Source of the DNA: Botryococcus braunii
Taxonomy: Eukaryota > Chlorophyta > Trebouxiophyceae
Direction: 5' to 3'
NCBI GenBank assembly: GCA_002005505.1
Contig: KV908362.1
Span: forward strand, 669,702-689,701
DNA length: 20,000 nt
Shown here one piece after another: positions 1 to 7,427 of this stretch. Numbering within the stretch: position 1 is the first letter of the stretch; every line of letters begins with the position of its first letter. The notes under the pieces are model-generated. The model did no database searches. It was not told where the DNA came from and was given only the letters and a program-made list of their open reading frames with translations. The position numbers were made by a program, and so were the translations under genes.

Positions 1-1
1 C

Positions 2-295
2 AACCTGGCCGGCCAGTCCGCAAGTCTAGGCCCCGTTGGAGGAACGGGCTACATTGTTACGACTATCACTCTGTCACCTCCTACCATTGTGTACTATTTG
101 GCTTTCCAAATCGAGAACCAAGGAAAGCCGCCAAACTTCTGGGAAGCCAGGATCACTACACAAGATGGCCCCGCCTTCACCTTCATAGCTGATACTTTTG
201 TAAATTCTTCAGCATTCTCGCCAGTGGTCAAACTCATCAAGGTCAAAGTTCCCGATGGTAGCAACTACGTAGATCTGAAGCTTACCGCACGTCAG
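2..295 (+). CDS. Exon of a secreted-type beta-sandwich protein (5' partial)
   Basis: The frame is open from base 2 to a strong splice donor (CAG|GTACGT) at 295/296, giving 98 codons in phase 0. The GTG at 89 is not needed as a start, because the frame runs in from outside the window. The peptide alternates hydrophobic beta strands (VYYLAFQIENQG, PNFWEARITT, FTFIADTF, NYVDLKLTARQ). This pattern resembles extracellular jelly-roll or carbohydrate-binding-like domains of the form 'YTLSFDLANDGGTPNSF...AFxYxxY...LxFxxRNDPxxxxLDDV'. The exon supplies all of that pattern except the last strand, which exon 2 provides. The role is probably a cell-surface or matrix protein, but the substrate is unknown. 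The fold assignment is pattern recognition and was not checked by a search. Confidence 0.65.
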
Positions 296-781
296 GTACG
301 TCCTCCATCTCTAGATCTTGATCAATTGATCTAGCCCAAACTGTGGTGCGTATTAGCTCGCTTGGCTGTACCGGTTGCTGCACGTGTGGTGTTAACATGT
401 TTTGATGGCGTTCCTTTAGTAATGCCCTCGTGTGCATCCAAATCTTTACGTGCACCACGCCAAGTAAACCTGGTTGCGGGTCCACTTTGATTTTATAGAG
501 TCAAGCAAAATAGCAGCGAGTGTTTCTGCAAGAAAACTGTGTGACGCTGTACTTACATATATATATACACACAAGCGCATAAGTATGCAGGTGCAAATGG
601 CACCTTTGACAGTCCTGGACACACATTCAGCGTCCATACAGGTGTTGACAAAATTTTACTGTGGGAAGGGAGGGGGGTAACGATTGCTCATATCATATTT
701 TGACATACTCCCAGTGCCCTGTCCGTAAGGTACTGTAGTTATAAATCATAAGTGAACTGAAATTGGGACGTGAATCTGCAG
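296..781 (+). other. Intron (486 nt) of the beta-sandwich gene
   Basis: It starts GTACGT and ends CTGCAG, and both flanking exons are in phase 0. It has in-frame stops and no protein-like content. An alternating TATATATATA tract lies near 560. No RNA gene or mobile element was seen. Confidence 0.6.
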
Positions 782-814
782 GATGACGCCTACATTTTGG
801 TGTCGGATATTCAA
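782..814 (+). CDS. 33-nt mini-exon completing the beta-sandwich domain
   Basis: It is bounded by acceptor CTGCAG (ending 781) and donor GTAAGT (from 815). The 11 codons read DDAYILVSDIQ. Joined in phase to the previous exon, this supplies the 'RQDDAYILVSDI' end that in related beta-sandwich domains is the final 'RNDPxxxxLDDV' strand. The domain match and the two consensus splice sites support such a small exon. The next exon was not found with certainty. A phase-0 acceptor at 3293 would add about 15 residues (YRPSDDSG...) and a stop at 3341. Confidence 0.6.
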
Positions 815-1581
815 GTAAGTTTCTGGGCTTTGTTACATGCGCCTTGTGCAATGTGCACGGTTACTTTGAATGTACTTCCAACAACGTGTGTACACGTGTG
901 TGTACAGCAACAACGACAACAATAACACGCTATCATCATGATCATGATGCCACAAAGAATCGCCTAACCCACCTACAAAGCCTTTTGATGGGTAATTTTA
1001 TAATATAAACGACATCGTTAGCACTGCCCATAATGCCCGTTTAGATTTTGTTATACTTCACATTTATCAGCCTTGTTGTCAATATACATGTGGATATTAG
1101 CATTTTGGAACACATGCACGCTGTGTTTAATAATAATTCCACTTTCCCACTGTTGCCATGTATATTGACAAGGGCCAACAACTTTCTGTGGCATGGGCAT
1201 TTCTCTCGTAATTGCTAGCTTAATGACACCACGATATATTGTTATGATACTGTACATGTAGGGTTAGGCTCGAGTCTCCACTAGTATTTTTACTGTCTAG
1301 GGACCTTACGTATACGTGAAGGGAATTGAAACTTGTCAATTCGGCTGCCGGAGCTATACTTTAGCATCTGTAAAAACGTGTCTCAATAGATTGCTTAAGC
1401 TTGTCCTCGCTGATATTGCAATTGTACGGTGATACTGTAATTGGTCTATAAACACTAAAGTCGCTACTTATTGCTATAATTATAAAGTGTTCTTCATTTG
1501 TAGAGAAGTGACCATCATGTGGGTCATTGTTGGATGGCAGTATAGTATTAATCAGAGTACTCGAGCCATACGGATTACGTA

Positions 1582-1611
1582 GAGATACAATGGGTATACC
1601 CATTGTATCTC
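1582..1611. repeat. 30-bp perfect palindrome without spacer
   Basis: The left arm gagatacaatgggta (1582-1596) is followed at once by its exact reverse complement (1597-1611). The symmetry ends abruptly on both sides. There is no obvious terminator or transposon end next to it. Confidence 0.9.
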
Positions 1612-1923
1612 GCATATCCCCGACGAACTCTACCGCCGTTCAACAAATTCCCCCATGAGTCAGTGTAATTTACACGTGCAAAGGCTCTTGTTTATGTGGG
1701 TTGCAGTTCTACCAAGCGTCCATATGATTGAAGCAATCCAAGGAATCAAGCCCACTGGTGTCGACGTCCTCCCCCTGCCCCGGACCATGGGCCCCACCGG
1801 GGGACCTATCCTACTGCGATAGGCAACTCCTCTGAAGAATAGGATGCCCATGCAGCATGCTGGAGCCATGTGGCGTATGCATATGCATGCATGCACGCGC
1901 ATATGGCAGTGGGCACTGGTGCA

Positions 1924-1967
1924 GTACTGCTAGCTAATGTACTGCTAGCAGTACTGCTAGCTAATGT
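1924..1967 (+). repeat. 17-bp direct repeats around a 16-bp palindrome
   Basis: gtactgctagctaatgt occurs at 1924-1940 and at 1951-1967. The junction forms the palindrome gtactgctagcagtac at 1939-1954. The repeat may be a local slippage duplication; its function is unknown. Confidence 0.8.
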
Positions 1968-2147
1968 TACCAGTCACACATACGAGGCTGTGACTGTGGG
2001 TTCAAGTACATGTAAGTTACCTTGAATTTTGTAATGTATGAGGTAAGGCCCCAATGCGAGGCAGACTCGGCGGGGCCTCTGATACAATTATAGGTTATAC
2101 ACGCGCTAAACCGAGCGCCAAGGGGTACTCCGTCACCGAGGGGTACC

Positions 2148-2476
2148 CCCCTTTTTTATCTATCTCTTGGTGTTTCCAAGGTTCGGTTCTTTCTCAGCTT
2201 TCGTCTTGGTGTTCATGGCCTTCCCGTTGATATGGGTCGCCAGCAGCGGCTTCCGCGTCTTGAGCGCATGTGTGATATGTGTGGTTCCGCTGTGGGTGAT
2301 GGACACCACTTTGTTTTTCACTGTCCCTGACCCCGGTGCAGGAGAGTTACCCCCAGTTGTTTGCTAGTCCCTCTCGGTCTCTTCGGCAGTTCATTTTGCA
2401 AGATGACTTGCGTGCCGTTGTATCCTTCATCTCAAATGCCTTCCAGGCTCGTGTAGACTTACGCCGGATGCGGTGA
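2148..2476 (+). pseudogene. 3' end of a LINE (non-LTR retrotransposon) reverse-transcriptase ORF, frameshifted
   Basis: In one frame the sequence reads [18 protein letters not shown], then [11 protein letters not shown] and GHHFVFHCP. This is the region after the RT domain of LINE ORF2 proteins, with a C-terminal CCHC-type motif (Cys-x2-Cys, His, Cys). After the CP at 2324-2327 the frame shifts by one base. It then continues as a typical LINE tail (ESYPQLF..., [28 protein letters not shown]) to a TGA at 2474-2476. One lost C in the CCC tract explains the shift. The RT domain, endonuclease and 5' part are missing, as expected of a 5'-truncated copy. The left boundary is approximate. Confidence 0.7.
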
Positions 2477-2811
2477 CTTGGCCGCAGCCACGTTTGTGGA
2501 GGCCCTTCCCCCCCTTTTTTCCCCTTTCCCCGTCTCGTTTACGCCATTGCGTGTCTAGATCTAGTCTTTGTTTGGCTACCTCGTGTGGCCCGCTTTTCTT
2601 TATCTTGGCTGGCGTGTGTATTGGGGACATCTTATCATGCCCTTCTTCTTCCGTCAGGAATGTACCTCCTCCCGAGGGAAGCTGGGATTTTTGAGAGCCC
2701 GAGGCGAAGCCGAGGGCTCTTGTCACACGAGTTGGAACACGAGAACGCGAGTTCAAATTTTTCTCTCACCTGAGAAAACGAAACTCCATCCACAGATACT
2801 AGGGTGATAGG
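2477..2811 (+). other. Probable LINE 3' UTR and flank
   Basis: This is pyrimidine-rich non-coding sequence after the LINE stop. It holds a fold-back near 2694-2720 (agagccc ... gggctct around GCGAAGC), which could be the RT-recognised 3' hairpin of the LINE. No clear poly-A tail or target duplication was found, so the right boundary is unknown. Confidence 0.35.
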
Positions 2812-2812
2812 T

Positions 2813-2998
2813 CTACTTCAGCGTAGGTGTGCTACTTCAGCTTAGGTGGTATACATGAGGCCCTAGGTGTGCTACTTCAGCCTAAAGTACACCACCTAGG
2901 CTGAAGTACCACCATCTATGAAAGGGAGCTACAGCGGCAAGGACAACATGGGTGAACTCCTGAAGTACAGCACCTGCCAAAACACCCTGAAGTAGCCC
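2813..2998. repeat. Cluster of CTACTTCAG/CTGAAGTA repeats in alternating orientation
   Basis: Three forward copies of a motif close to CTACTTCAGCCTAGGTG lie at 2813-2831, 2832-2850 and 2872-2884. Three inverted copies follow near 2892-2908, 2958-2975 and 2983-2998. Arms 2869-2884 and 2897-2912 pair over 15 of 16 bases with a 12-nt loop. No coding frame is supported here. Confidence 0.75.
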
Positions 2999-3337
2999 CG
3001 GGACTTCGGGCCGGGAGCAGGGTACGACAACCCGTGCGGGGTCCGTACAGGGATTGGGCTTGGAATGCGGGGCCCGTAAAACATCTGGAGAGGCATTCGG
3101 GAATGCGTGCATGTTCTGCAACGTTTGCAAGATCCTTCTACAGGGAAGCACCCGCTCCTTATCTGCAAGGCAATACGGGTTCCTCGACAGAAAATAGGGG
3201 TTGATAAGGGAAATTTACGGGATGGAGGACAGCTGTAAAGACGATGCATTATATGATCCTCACTTAACATTTGGCTTTTTTGTTGTGGACCAGTACCGTC
3301 CCTCCGACGACTCAGGCGTGCCAGGCCTGGGTACGAT

Positions 3338-3563
3338 ATGAAGCCCAGCTTCCAGGTAAGTTTCTTACATATTGATTATTTGGTGACAAAATATGATTTG
3401 TTTTATGCTCTGCATCGTCGAGGGGGATGATGAAGAACTGAACGTTGGCCACACAAGAACACTTACGCGAGTCAGTTCAGCCACTGAGCTCGAGGAATCG
3501 GCTCAAAAGAAGCAAAAGCCAATGGCCATTCAGTCAACTATACCTCAATATTCTACTGACTAG
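3338..3563 (+). CDS. Possible small two-exon ORF, unknown function
   Basis: An open frame containing MKPSFQ runs into a consensus donor CAG|GTAAGT at 3355/3356. A 67-nt intron ends at the AG of 3421-3422, after a T-rich tract. The same frame then continues as GDDEELNVGHTRTLTRVSS... to TAG at 3561-3563. The predicted tail is acidic at the start and Lys/Gln-rich near its end (QKKQKP). The upstream frame is open back to the acceptor CAG at 3291-3293, so the ORF may be the end of a larger gene. However, its phase does not match the mini-exon at 782-814. If that acceptor is used in phase 0 instead, the protein stops at 3341. No family was recognised. Confidence 0.3.
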
Positions 3564-3664
3564 GTAGTAGTAGTAGTGCGTGGTGCACATGCACCAAGCA
3601 ATAGTATCTAATGCATGTATCTCATACATATGTAAGAGTGATCATGTTGAACCCGTAACATCGA

Positions 3665-3690
3665 TGGCTTTCACGGGCCCGTGAAAGCCA
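3665..3690. repeat. 26-bp perfect palindrome without spacer
   Basis: tggctttcacggg (3665-3677) is followed directly by its reverse complement (3678-3690). It lies at the left edge of the C-rich repeat region. Confidence 0.9.
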
Positions 3691-3707
3691 AACTTTAAAG
3701 TCATCGA

Positions 3708-3910
3708 CTTCTCGCCCTCCGGGTTCCTGGCCCCGGAACAATTTCTTTTCCCCCTTGCCCATCAGCGTCTCGCGGACTTGCCCGTGTGCCCTCCCCACTG
3801 CTCGGGCCCAAACTTTTCCCTTTTTGGATCCCGGGCCCTGACACAATTCCTTTTTCCCCTTGTCCGTCAAGCGAATGTCTTGGGTCCCTCGCCCTCCTGG
3901 TTCCCTGGCC
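3708..3910. repeat. Imperfect tandem repeat, period about 100 bp
   Basis: acaatttcttttcccccttg (3739-3758) recurs as acaattcctttttccccttg (3842-3861). The block CGCCCTCC-GGTTCC-TGGCC occurs near 3713-3733 and again near 3889-3909. Apparent ORFs here on both strands reflect the repeat, not a gene. Confidence 0.5.
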
Positions 3911-3935
3911 AAGCTTTCCCTTTCTGCCCCCCAAC

Positions 3936-4096
3936 GCACACGCGCGCCCCCACACCAACGCACACACACCCCCACACACGCGCGCACACGCACAAACCCC
4001 CCTTCCCCCCTCCCTCACCCCCCCTCCCTCTCCCTCACCCCCCTGCCTCACGCCCCCCCCCCGTCCCGCCCCCTCCCTCCCCCCCCCCCCCCCCGG
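3936..4096. repeat. CA-rich then C-rich low-complexity DNA
   Basis: Runs of CA and CCCACA give way to long C tracts, with about 16 C near 4079-4095. Proline/histidine-rich or glycine-rich ORFs in all frames are composition artefacts. Between here and 4228 nothing else is recognisable. Confidence 0.85.
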
Positions 4097-5551
4097 TTGC
4101 CTCCACAAGCCACAACCCCAGCCTCTCTGGCACACTCCGCACAAGGCCACTTTCATTACATCATTTACTGAAACCAATTGAATGAGTCTTCGGCGTCCGA
4201 ATCGTTCGTTTCGTCCTTGTTTCCTTCTCAAGCTAAGTGGTCCTCAGCAGCGTTGTCTATCCTTATCCATTCCTGATCCGCCATAAACTTCAACACCGCC
4301 GGATGCTGCATTGGGTACTCTGATTCCAGCGTCCTAAAAAAATAGAACTTCTCCAACTCGGATGCACGGTTACATGTGGTTGTACAACCACTGTACACTT
4401 GTCTGTACGCAAAAGCCTGGGACACATCGTACACCACCGTTTTCAGATCCAACCCTTGCACCTTGTGCACTTTAAAGAAATTTCACAGCGTACCCCAGCG
4501 CGATGGTAATTGGTACCGACTTCCCAAATACTTGCCACTTGAGTCCCTCAGGACCATCATCCTGCAGGGCCATCATCCAGCTGGGCTCAACAACCGCACT
4601 TTTATTAGCGCCATTCACTTGGAAGACAACCCGCGGCCACACGGGCGTCTTCCCCTCCATTACACCAACATGTTCCCAATCGCCCTTGGCCTCAGCATCG
4701 CTAATCTTCTGCTCCTTAAAAAGATCCTCGCCCTTTCCCTTTTCCAACGTGTGCCTCCTTGCAGTCTCGAACCCTAGGGTCTTCCACCTGTGTTACCACT
4801 CCAAAGCTTTCCGTCGGAACGTGGGACCCAACCGGGCCCACCGTGACCACCACAGCCCCCTCTTTTAAATGTACCACCTGCTGATATCTGCAACGCGCCA
4901 TTAAATCATGACTCCTCCCATCCTTACCCGTCACTTACACGGGTGGCCCCTTCGGGTTCTTCTCCCCCAAACGCACGGCCACCGGCTTCACAACTTTGCT
5001 CTGCCTGACTCTGTCGACTGCCCAATACTGCAACTTCGGCTTCTCCTTCCCACCGGCTTCGATCTTTTCTGAGTAATATTCGCATATGTCGCTGGCCTGA
5101 GTATTCGTATTCACGACATACGTAACGTCAATTCCTGGATCAGGTGCAGTGCCACCCTCCTTCATTCCCTGACTAAACAAGTCAAACAATTCGTCCCCCA
5201 TTTCCTGCACTAAACGGCAGTTATTCAGCAGTGTCCACAATGGACTACCTTTGTCACACCGGTGGCATCTCAACAAGCGATAGCACACAAACTTCCCTCG
5301 CTTCCACACGTCCGACTCGAAAACGTACTTCGAAGTCCCGGAAGGAATTCCGGGATCCCCACTACTGATCGCACCCTCCACCCCTGCGTTCCCGATTGGC
5401 TGTCTTCCGCCGGCGCCGTGTATATGGAAAACGGCTCCAGTTGACAGAAATCCCCCACTATGATCAACCTAATCCCCCCGAACACTTCATTGTTCTTCCG
5501 TACCGCCCTAACCACTTCTGCCACCCTGTCTAGCAGTTGCCTGTTCAATAG

Positions 5552-5607
5552 GGACACCTCGCCTATATAGCATCGGCTCGCATATATGGACACCTCGCAT
5601 ATATGAT
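5552..5607 (-). repeat. 36-nt tandem duplication inside the helicase Walker B region
   Basis: ggacacctcgcctatata at 5552-5569 is repeated as ggacacctcgcatatat at 5588-5604. The extra unit separates KVLII from EVSLLN and destroys the Asp-Glu of the expected LIIDE. This supports pseudogene status. Confidence 0.7.
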
Positions 5608-5788
5608 AAGCACCTTTGTCTGCCGCACACTATCAATGCCAGCTGGTTTCATCCGCTTGATCAGTTCCGGAACAGGAGCATCGATGCCGCCAAACCCAAC
5701 AGCGGCCCAACTCTGAAACGTACGGCCTCCCAGTTCCATGGACGCTATACGCGTCATGGCCGTGACGGAAACCCCACTACGCTCTAGA

Positions 5789-5842
5789 GCTTCGAGAAAT
5801 AGAAAAGGAAGTAGATCTACTTCCTTTTCTATTTCTCGAAGC
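5789..5842. repeat. 54-bp perfect palindrome without spacer
   Basis: The 27-nt left arm (5789-5815, starting gcttcgagaaatag) meets its exact reverse complement (5816-5842) with no loop. On the minus strand it lies exactly where the helicase match begins. It separates the helicase fragment from the chromodomain exon. Confidence 0.95.
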
Positions 5843-5926
5843 ACATGCACTTAAACAAAGCGGGACTTCCCATGGGCCATACCCCGCAGGTCCGCTGACA
5901 TGCACATGCACATCCGTCAGGTGACA

Positions 5927-6115
5927 TACATTGGCTAAAGGCTTCCAAGTACTCTCGGACTCATCATAGCCTGCCCATTTTGCCAGGTATTTCCATGATT
6001 TCCTAACACGCTTCTTGGCAAGGATGGCCTCCACTTCGTAAACGCCACCTGTAACCGCGCTCGAGGTCTCGTTCCGAGCAGCGGCGGTACAATCGAAGGT
6101 CAGTGCGATCGTCAT
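5927..6115 (-). CDS. Chromodomain-encoding exon (fragment)
   Basis: The minus-strand frame from ATG 6115 contains a chromodomain at residues 25-62. It starts VYEVEAILAKKRV, continues KYLAKWAGYDESESTW and ends PLAN. Aromatic positions of the methyl-lysine cage (Y near the start, W and Y in KWAGY) are present. The domain ends at AAT|GTATGT (5930/5929), a good splice donor, so the following codons are probably intron. The domain recruits proteins or integrases to methylated histone H3, as in HP1-like proteins and chromovirus (Ty3/gypsy) integrases. No RT or integrase lies beside it on this strand. It may be a host chromatin gene exon, a gypsy remnant, or part of a chromodomain-helicase gene together with the PIF1 fragment downstream. 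The start codon is uncertain. Confidence 0.6.
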
Positions 6116-6630
6116 TTGATATCTCGTTACCGAGCGTTACTTCAGCGGGTTGGTCTTGACGGCTTAGCAACGTGCACAGAAGGGACTTCAAGATCAGCGA
6201 ATGTAATCATCGAATCTGCCATTCCGTCTCCGTCTGACTCTTATTACATCCCAACACCACACCACCACGCTTATCTGCACACAAAGGGAGAGGTGAAGGC
6301 ACGCACACCACACACCACCTTCTCTACCGCATACTCCTGGCTAAGTGACGTAAATTGAATACGATACACAGGTGAGAGTCCATGCTCGCTTCAGTGCCAC
6401 AGGACAAAGCATTGACACTGACACGCTCCCTCACCTGTTGAGGCATCAATTACTGCTTGCTTAGCTCTCCGAGCTGGAGGGTGGTGCGCCCTGCCAGGTG
6501 TGACGCCACTCTTTGGTAGCAGTGACCCTGACGACAGCCCTGCAAAACCCCCGCAGTGCCACTGCATGCCTTCTGCACACGTGCGCAAAACAGAACCGCA
6601 CAGATGCATGCCAGATCACCACCATTTACA
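6116..6630. other. Non-coding sequence, nothing recognised
   Basis: Open frames of up to 80 codons exist on both strands but show no motif or splice-consistent structure. The sequence becomes CA-rich after about 6600. Confidence 0.5.
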
Positions 6631-6826
6631 CACAGACACCCCCACACGCACAGACACACACGCACGCCCACACACGCAGACACACACGCACGCACGCAGG
6701 CGCACGCAGCCCCACACACGCCCACCACACGCGCACACACCCCCACACACACACCCACCCACGCGCACCCCCACACATGCAGGCGCACGCGCGCCCGCCC
6801 ACGCCCACCACACATGCACCCTGTCA
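6631..6826. repeat. CA-rich microsatellite-like tract
   Basis: Interrupted runs of CACA, CACGC and CCCACA extend over about 190 bp. His/Thr-rich plus-strand ORFs and Cys/Val/Gly-rich minus-strand ORFs of 110-170 codons result from this composition. Confidence 0.9.
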
Positions 6827-7013
6827 CCATAACCCTGCAGGTACGCCACATCCTGTGTTGTGCAGTACAAGGACACAACCCCCCCTTCCTGGTCCTGTGC
6901 TCCACCTTCCACGCCAATCCTTTTATGCCTTACACAATTTCCTACCATCCGCAGGCCCTGCCCAGGTGTCCGCTGACGGGTGGTTTTTCTTCGAACCAGA
7001 ACCTGTTGGTGCC

Positions 7014-7038
7014 TGTAGCATTTCCTAGGGTATAATGC
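7014..7038 (+). mobile_element. First 25 bp of the 5' LTR of a second LTR retrotransposon
   Basis: The LTR would begin TGTAGCATTTCC at 7014 and continue after the copia insertion at 13798. Its other end (CCTACA, 14022-14027) gives the inverted terminal pair TGTAG...CTACA. Without the copia insertion the LTR is about 255 bp. The left end is inferred from this terminal symmetry only. Confidence 0.45.
7034..7038. repeat. Target-site duplication AATGC (left copy)
   Basis: AATGC directly precedes the LTR terminal TGTAAAAGG. The identical AATGC at 13793-13797 follows the other LTR. Five-bp duplications are typical of copia integrases. Confidence 0.9.
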
Positions 7039-7407
7039 TGTAAAAGGTTATGGGCAGTGGCGTATCCTGTAAGCAAGCAGACAGGTCGTAAGTTCGTGCC
7101 TCTCCAGCTACAGTCCTTGACGACTGTCTGCTCTTTAGACACATGCAACTGCATGAACAAGACTGGCATCCTTATGTGCCCAGTATCTTTCCAAACCAGT
7201 TGCTCGACTATGCGGTGATCGCAGCTTTAATAGTCCTTTCACACTAACGCGTAATCTAAATCAGATTGTACCTTATGTTCGAAATAGACCTCATCCGAAC
7301 GTGTCTTGAGGTACCTTATGTGGATAGTGGACCCGTATCCTAATAATGTACATTTGAAGATCACCTAAAGCACAAGGCATTCTATAATGTATGTTCACAA
7401 CTCAACA
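7039..7407 (-). repeat. 3' LTR of the copia element (369 bp)
   Basis: On the element strand it begins TGTTGAGTTGTG at 7407, directly after the polypurine tract, and ends CCTTTTACA at 7039. It has the usual TG...CA ends. The decamer CATAAGGTAC occurs twice (plus coordinates 7268-7277 and 7311-7320). It differs from the 5' LTR by one C/G change at about 7255. Confidence 0.95.
7225..7232 (-). promoter_or_regulatory. TATA-like site in the LTR
   Basis: TATTAAAG on the element strand lies about 175 bp into the LTR, a plausible U3 position. The corresponding copy in the 5' LTR would drive transcription. No experimental start is known. Confidence 0.3.
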
Positions 7408-7421
7408 CTTCCCCTTGCCTT
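7408..7421 (-). promoter_or_regulatory. Polypurine tract for plus-strand priming
   Basis: On the element strand AAGGCAAGGGGAAG directly abuts the LTR start TGTTGAG. It lies 7 bp after the pol stop codon. This is the standard position of the RNase-H-resistant primer for second-strand synthesis. Confidence 0.85.
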
Positions 7422-7427
7422 CATGCT

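Larger units (their letters stand above)
815..2147. other. Long non-coding stretch, probably intron 2
   Basis: No supported coding frame was found; the ORFs are short and lack protein-like composition. It contains a 16-bp perfect palindrome at 934-949 (catcatgatcatgatg), the 30-bp palindrome at 1582-1611, and the direct repeat at 1924-1967. A donor-like GAG|GTAAGG lies near 2042, with no convincing exon before it. It may be the intron of the gene starting at the left edge, later invaded by the LINE fragment. Confidence 0.4.
4228..5842 (-). pseudogene. Decayed PIF1-type DNA helicase
   Basis: Read on the minus strand, helicase motifs appear in the family order but in several frames. Motif Ia is VTAMTRIASMELGGRTF with a QSWAAVGFGG segment (about 5780-5690). 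A broken Walker B follows (KVLII, then EVSLLNRQLLDRV; 5620-5520). Next come GGIRLIIVGDFCQLEPF (about 5480-5430) and YVFESDVW (about 5330). The C-terminal motifs are VPITIALGYAV, MHKVQGLDLKTVVYDVS and FAYRQVY (about 4500-4400). PIF1 family members unwind DNA 5'-3' with ATP, and the same helicase class is found in Helitrons. The Walker A GxxGxGKT that should precede motif Ia is absent, because the match ends at the palindrome 5789-5842. With several frameshifts and no Walker A, it cannot be functional. No Rep endonuclease was seen, so Helitron origin is not shown. Confidence 0.75.

Noticed and set aside
2427..2807. Several overlapping ORFs downstream of the LINE fragment
   Set aside because: They are short, composition-driven frames after the LINE stop codon without motifs.
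2813..2998. CRISPR array
   Set aside because: The repeats are imperfect, alternate in orientation and lack regular spacers; the genome is eukaryotic.
3622..4231. Long Pro-, Gly- or Arg-rich ORFs (up to 176 codons) on both strands
   Set aside because: All frames are open because of C-rich and CA-rich composition; there are no motifs or splice structure.
4228..5842. Complete Helitron
   Set aside because: Only PIF1-like helicase pieces are seen; there is no HUH endonuclease, TC start or CTRR hairpin end.
6450..7035. ORFs of 110-171 codons rich in His/Thr or Cys/Val/Gly
   Set aside because: They coincide with the CA microsatellite and reflect the repeat.
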